The notes beneath the pieces were generated by a model. The model did not search any database and had not been told where the DNA came from. It worked only from the letters and a program-made list of their open reading frames with translations. Shown here piece by piece: positions 60,829-64,000 of a stretch of DNA of 64,000 nucleotides (within the stretch, counting starts at the first letter, position 1; every line of letters starts with the position of its first letter). Both the position numbers and the translations under genes were made by a program. The stretch is from Neolewinella aurantiaca (lineage in GTDB: Bacteria > Bacteroidota > Bacteroidia > Chitinophagales > Saprospiraceae). The stretch is taken from NCBI RefSeq assembly GCF_008014675.1, contig NZ_VOXD01000026.1:1-64000 (forward strand), in the 5' to 3' direction.

Positions 60829-63582
60829 TTACTTCTTCTTGGTGGAGACTCCGTTGCGCAGTACTACCCGGCGCTCGAGGGAAGCGATGGTAGAGTACAC
60901 GGATTCCCGCTCACGGTCGATAAGTTCGTAGATCTTATCCAGGTTCGCGGTAGTTTCCCCAAGTGCAGCTTCTGAGAAACTCAGTTGCTTTCCGTCGATG
61001 TATTTAGCGAGTACACCTCCTTTGTAGTCCCTGAAGAAGTGTTTTAGGGACATGTTCCGGCGAGAGCTCAAACGACGGTTGTATTCCGTTGGTGCACGAG
61101 GGCTGGCGTATCCCTGCAGTTCAACTGTGAAGGTTCCTCCACTCTGCAGATGAAGAATAAGTGCGTCCGAGAAGCGGCGGAGTTGCTCCCAACCAGCTTC
61201 TACTTCCTGATCGAAGAATTGATCAATATCTCCCCGGGTAAGGAAAGATTTTTCCTGGTCCATTCCTTCGCTGGATTCCTTTTTGAAGGCTTCACGGCGG
61301 TTAGCATAAGGGATGTAAGTTTCTTCGTAATTGAGTTTAGTTCTAACGCTGTAAGAGTCCGGATCCGGATGATCGTTATCGAAGTAAACTTCAAACGGCA
61401 GGAAGTCATTCAGGTCATTACTGAAAAGTGGCACGTAGTAAACAAGCGTTCCGTCACCATCGATAAGGTCCTGTTCGGAGAAGCGAAGGGTATCAGTACG
61501 GGGGAAGTAACCCGCTCTTTTCGTGTCGAGAATGAAGGGTTCGTTGAGGTTGACTGTGTAGTAGAAATCATTACCTGTAGAATTGGTAGACTCTCCTACC
61601 AATTTTCCGCTGGCTTTGATAAGTTTCAGGGTTGCATTGAAGAGCGGCTCATCCGTACGGCCGTCAATTACGTATACTTCCAGAGACTGACCAAGGTAAA
61701 GATCACGGCGAATTGAGGTACTTCCTTCATTTGCGTCGTATTCAGTGAGGTCAACTTCTGTTTCGGCCTTACCAAATCCAGGGCGGGTAGCTGTTACGAT
61801 GTAACGCTTTCCAATTTCCAGTTCGTAGTGAGAATCGTTACCAGTAGGGTTGGTGATTTCTTCCACCAGGTTAAGTGAACCATCTTCGAGTACTTCTGAA
61901 AGACTGACGGTTACGTTGGACAGCTCGGACTCATCGGCGTTGTTGTAAGTGAATACATCAAGATCAACTTTCGGGTTAAGCTCGAGGACTCGCTCAATAA
62001 AGGGCAGGTCACGCAGTTCAGGGCTGGAAAGGTCAAATCTGTCGAGGGCTGTTGTGAAACCATCCTTATCTGCAATCAATTCGTACTCCATCCCCGGTTC
62101 AACCTTGAAGTTGAACTCGTTACCTTCGAGGTTGGTCACCTCGTCCATCAGCTCAGGTCCGTTAGGAGTGATCTTGAACAGTTTAACGGTAGCACCAGTC
62201 AGGTCTTCTCCCGTGAGCTTATTGAGGGTAATAGCCTGCAGGTCAATACGGTTGTCGGGGGTAAATTCGTAGAGATCGTAACAACAAACGTCACGAGCTT
62301 CGGAGTAAAACAGAGCTTCGCCGCTTGGCCGGCGACTGCCGACGTACGCCTGATCGGGGTCATCGAAGCGTGTGTAGTACGCTTCATCGGCTGCTGAGTT
62401 TACCGGAGCGCCCATGTTAACGGGGTTGCGGAAGTTACCATCGATGAGGTAAGACTTATAGACGTCCATGCCGCCAAATGTGAAGCGACCGTTGGTTGCG
62501 AAGTACAGGGTTTTACGCGGCGCGTAAAAGAACGGAGAAGCTTCATCTCCTGCTGTATTCAGTTCGGTAAGGTTCTCAGATGCTCCAAGTGATCCGTCTG
62601 CTGAAATCATAGAACGGTACAGGTCTAGTCCTCCCTGCCCACCCGGACGATCGGATGCGAAGTAGAGGTACTCGTTGCCTGACTCATCGAAGCCGACACT
62701 CGGCTGAGTAGTACTGAACCCTGTTTGATTAATACTTGTCTTTTGTGGGTTTGTCCAGTTGCCGTCAGCAGATACATCTGCGCGGTAAACATCACAAATC
62801 AGTTCATCGTAGTTACGAAACTCACAAACGGAGTAGTAAACCTTGGTCATCTCCTTATTGAAGGCGGTATGGGCCACGTTTTTACCAGGCAGGTTAATAC
62901 TTGCGGGCAGGGGCTCAGCGGTTGTTTCGCCCGTTTGCTTCATGATGCGGCTCAGACTGCGCTTGGGTTTAAGAGTGTCGTTTTTAAACTCGAATGTATT
63001 GGAGGAGAAATAGCGATCGGCTCCTTTACCTCGAACATACATGATATCGGAATCCTGCGTGTTGATGCCTTCAGGTAGGTGATTCAACTGAATATCTTCA
63101 GCGCGGGTAAGAGCGTCAATAGCCCAGTCTGCATCATTAATTTGTGACAGAGCAATAGCACGATAAGCTTCAGGTGCTCGTGGCTGGTCGTCCAGAAATT
63201 GCTGAAAGTGAGCAACAGCCTGATCGTACCGGCCTTGCCGGAAAACTGCTTGCCCCATATAGTACTGAGACAGTGGGTACTTGTCGACAGCGGGAAGGCT
63301 TTGAAGCTTCACCAGGTATTTTTCGGCTTCGGTGTAGGCAGTTGCGCGATAAGCAGCAGTGCCAGCTTTGTAGTAAGCTTCACCGATTCGGGCTTCATAA
63401 GCCTGATCATCGCTCCATTCGTCTTCAGCGGCGATAGCATAAAGGCGATAAGCGTTGTAGTGGTCGTCTCTCTGGGCAGCCTTATCGGCTGCACTGAGGT
63501 ATCCTTCGAAGGATTGGTTTTGTGCAAAGAGCCCTGATACAGCCAGAGCAAAAAAGGCAGTAAGTAAGTAGATTCTAGTCAT
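60829..63582 (-). CDS. OmpA-family envelope protein with TPR, PD40 and three beta-sandwich repeats
   Basis: This 917-residue protein starts at the ATG opening a signal peptide (MTRIYLLTAFFALAVSGLFA), rather than at 63621. TPR-like helices cover about residues 25-170. PD40-like propeller repeats (about 190-440) include YLYFASDRPGGQGGLDLYRS and TLYFATNGRFTFGGMDVYKS. Three homologous beta-sandwich units start near residues 464, 557 and 647, about 90 apart (GATVKLFKITPNGPELM, NVTVSLSEVLEDGSLNLVEE, NATLKLIKASGKLVGES). The OmpA-like peptidoglycan-binding end (about 750-917) contains VELQGYASPRAPTEYNRRLS. It lies between PorP/SprF and the giant cargo gene, typical of the T9SS accessory trio. Confidence 0.88.
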   Translation of the reverse strand: MTRIYLLTAFFALAVSGLFAQNQSFEGYLSAADKAAQRDDHYNAYRLYAIAAEDEWSDDQAYEARIGEAYYKAGTAAYRATAYTEAEKYLVKLQSLPAVDKYPLSQYYMGQAVFRQGRYDQAVAHFQQFLDDQPRAPEAYRAIALSQINDADWAIDALTRAEDIQLNHLPEGINTQDSDIMYVRGKGADRYFSSNTFEFKNDTLKPKRSLSRIMKQTGETTAEPLPASINLPGKNVAHTAFNKEMTKVYYSVCEFRNYDELICDVYRADVSADGNWTNPQKTSINQTGFSTTQPSVGFDESGNEYLYFASDRPGGQGGLDLYRSMISADGSLGASENLTELNTAGDEASPFFYAPRKTLYFATNGRFTFGGMDVYKSYLIDGNFRNPVNMGAPVNSAADEAYYTRFDDPDQAYVGSRRPSGEALFYSEARDVCCYDLYEFTPDNRIDLQAITLNKLTGEDLTGATVKLFKITPNGPELMDEVTNLEGNEFNFKVEPGMEYELIADKDGFTTALDRFDLSSPELRDLPFIERVLELNPKVDLDVFTYNNADESELSNVTVSLSEVLEDGSLNLVEEITNPTGNDSHYELEIGKRYIVTATRPGFGKAETEVDLTEYDANEGSTSIRRDLYLGQSLEVYVIDGRTDEPLFNATLKLIKASGKLVGESTNSTGNDFYYTVNLNEPFILDTKRAGYFPRTDTLRFSEQDLIDGDGTLVYYVPLFSNDLNDFLPFEVYFDNDHPDPDSYSVRTKLNYEETYIPYANRREAFKKESSEGMDQEKSFLTRGDIDQFFDQEVEAGWEQLRRFSDALILHLQSGGTFTVELQGYASPRAPTEYNRRLSSRRNMSLKHFFRDYKGGVLAKYIDGKQLSFSEAALGETTANLDKIYELIDRERESVYSTIASLERRVVLRNGVSTKKK

Positions 63583-63605
63583 CAGAAATTGGGATTGGGC
63601 GAGAT

Positions 63606-64000
63606 TTAGAGTAGTGGACAAACCTTGAATTCAGGAAGAGGTCTCACCTTGCGTATAATGTACCGAACAGAAAGTTCCATTCCGCCCCTGTTTTCAGTTG
63701 CGATATCGAATTGGCTCGTGTTGAAGTCATAGTTGAGGCCAACCATCAGGTTGTTGTAAGAAATTTCAAACGTCGGCCAGTAGGCGTCCTGGATCTTGTC
63801 CCGGCGTAGTCCCATACCTGCCATGAGGCTGATTTGCTTGTTAAGGGTATTCTTTACCCACACGCGCCCACCTAGCATCATAACCAGCTCGTCGTAGAAA
63901 GAGCCCTGATTTTGATAAGTGATTCCAGCGACGGCATCGACGATAGGCAGAACCTGAAGGACTCCGGTAGCGTAGGGGGAAAGGCGGCGCTCGAGTTTAA
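63606..64000 (-). CDS. PorP/SprF family type IX secretion membrane protein (5' part outside the window)
   Basis: Only the C-terminal part (about 130 residues) is in the window, and the frame runs off the right edge without a start. The preserved end has barrel-like strands: TFEISYNNLMVGLNYDFNTS, then GGMELSVRYIIRKVRP and the final LPEFKVCPLL, where the KVCP end is typical of PorP/SprF proteins. It is an outer-membrane barrel partner for T9SS type B cargo. The next gene starts 23 bp after its stop, so it opens or continues the operon. Confidence 0.88.
   Translation of the reverse strand, partial: KLERRLSPYATGVLQVLPIVDAVAGITYQNQGSFYDELVMMLGGRVWVKNTLNKQISLMAGMGLRRDKIQDAYWPTFEISYNNLMVGLNYDFNTSQFDIATENRGGMELSVRYIIRKVRPLPEFKVCPLL

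Overview
This window looks like a chromosomal segment of a free-living, probably marine, Bacteroidota of the Saprospiria (Lewinella-like) type. Several lines support this. There are type IX secretion (T9SS) C-terminal sorting domains of both type A (7300-8169, 42922-46080) and type B (55723-60792), and a PorP/SprF-type protein. The TonB-dependent receptor is Oar-like. Promoters follow the Bacteroidota TAnnTTTG pattern, and clear Shine-Dalgarno sites are rare. The S16 protein carries an Ala/Glu-rich tail, and glutamine synthetase is type II. No tRNA, rRNA, CRISPR array, prophage or transposase gene was seen.

Layout. At 0.9-5.4 kb a minus-strand nitrogen cluster holds P-II, AmtB, a porin and GSII, with a candidate plus-strand small RNA between porin and amtB. 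At 5.6-12.1 kb are a helical-repeat protein, a haem-motif T9SS cargo protein, a YbhB-like protein and the Oar-like receptor. At 12.2-15.4 kb, all minus, are AguB, an Lrp regulator, glutamate dehydrogenase and a CcmD-like peptide. At 16-22 kb are an acyl-CoA reductase, DUF1415-RluA, methyltransferase-VanW, and an acetyltransferase coupled to a 54-residue membrane protein. At 22.3-27.6 kb are TrpS, a membrane protein, CcmE (CxxxY variant) and CcmF. At 27.7-33.6 kb are Tag, S16, LhgO, GroES-GroEL with a sigma-54-like promoter, and a GbsR/MarR regulator. At 33.6-37.5 kb is a LytTR response regulator with a propeller histidine kinase. At 38-41.7 kb is sdhCAB. At 41.8-42.6 kb is a pair of SSB paralogues. 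At 42.9-49 kb are a secreted nuclease, a membrane cytochrome c and a Tat-exported propeller. At 49-51.5 kb are a histone-deacetylase-like hydrolase, a methyltransferase and an M48-type protease. At 51.7-55.7 kb are small proteins, PheS, CorA and a membrane protein. At 55.7-64 kb is a T9SS/gliding-type operon (PorP/SprF, PD40-OmpA protein, giant type B cargo protein).

The most striking unexplained signal is a dispersed element of about 30 bp with core GGCGCGGNCGCAGGTGCA. I count about 20 copies in both orientations between 0.6 and 55.2 kb. They are mostly intergenic, sometimes paired as hairpins, and at least three lie inside reading frames (pheS, ccmF, histidine kinase). Other non-coding signals are 8-bp-phased GACTAnnn arrays upstream of genes, promoter boxes that abut start codons (possible leaderless mRNAs), a 120-bp MITE-like hairpin, and the sigma-54-like site with an inverted repeat upstream of groESL.
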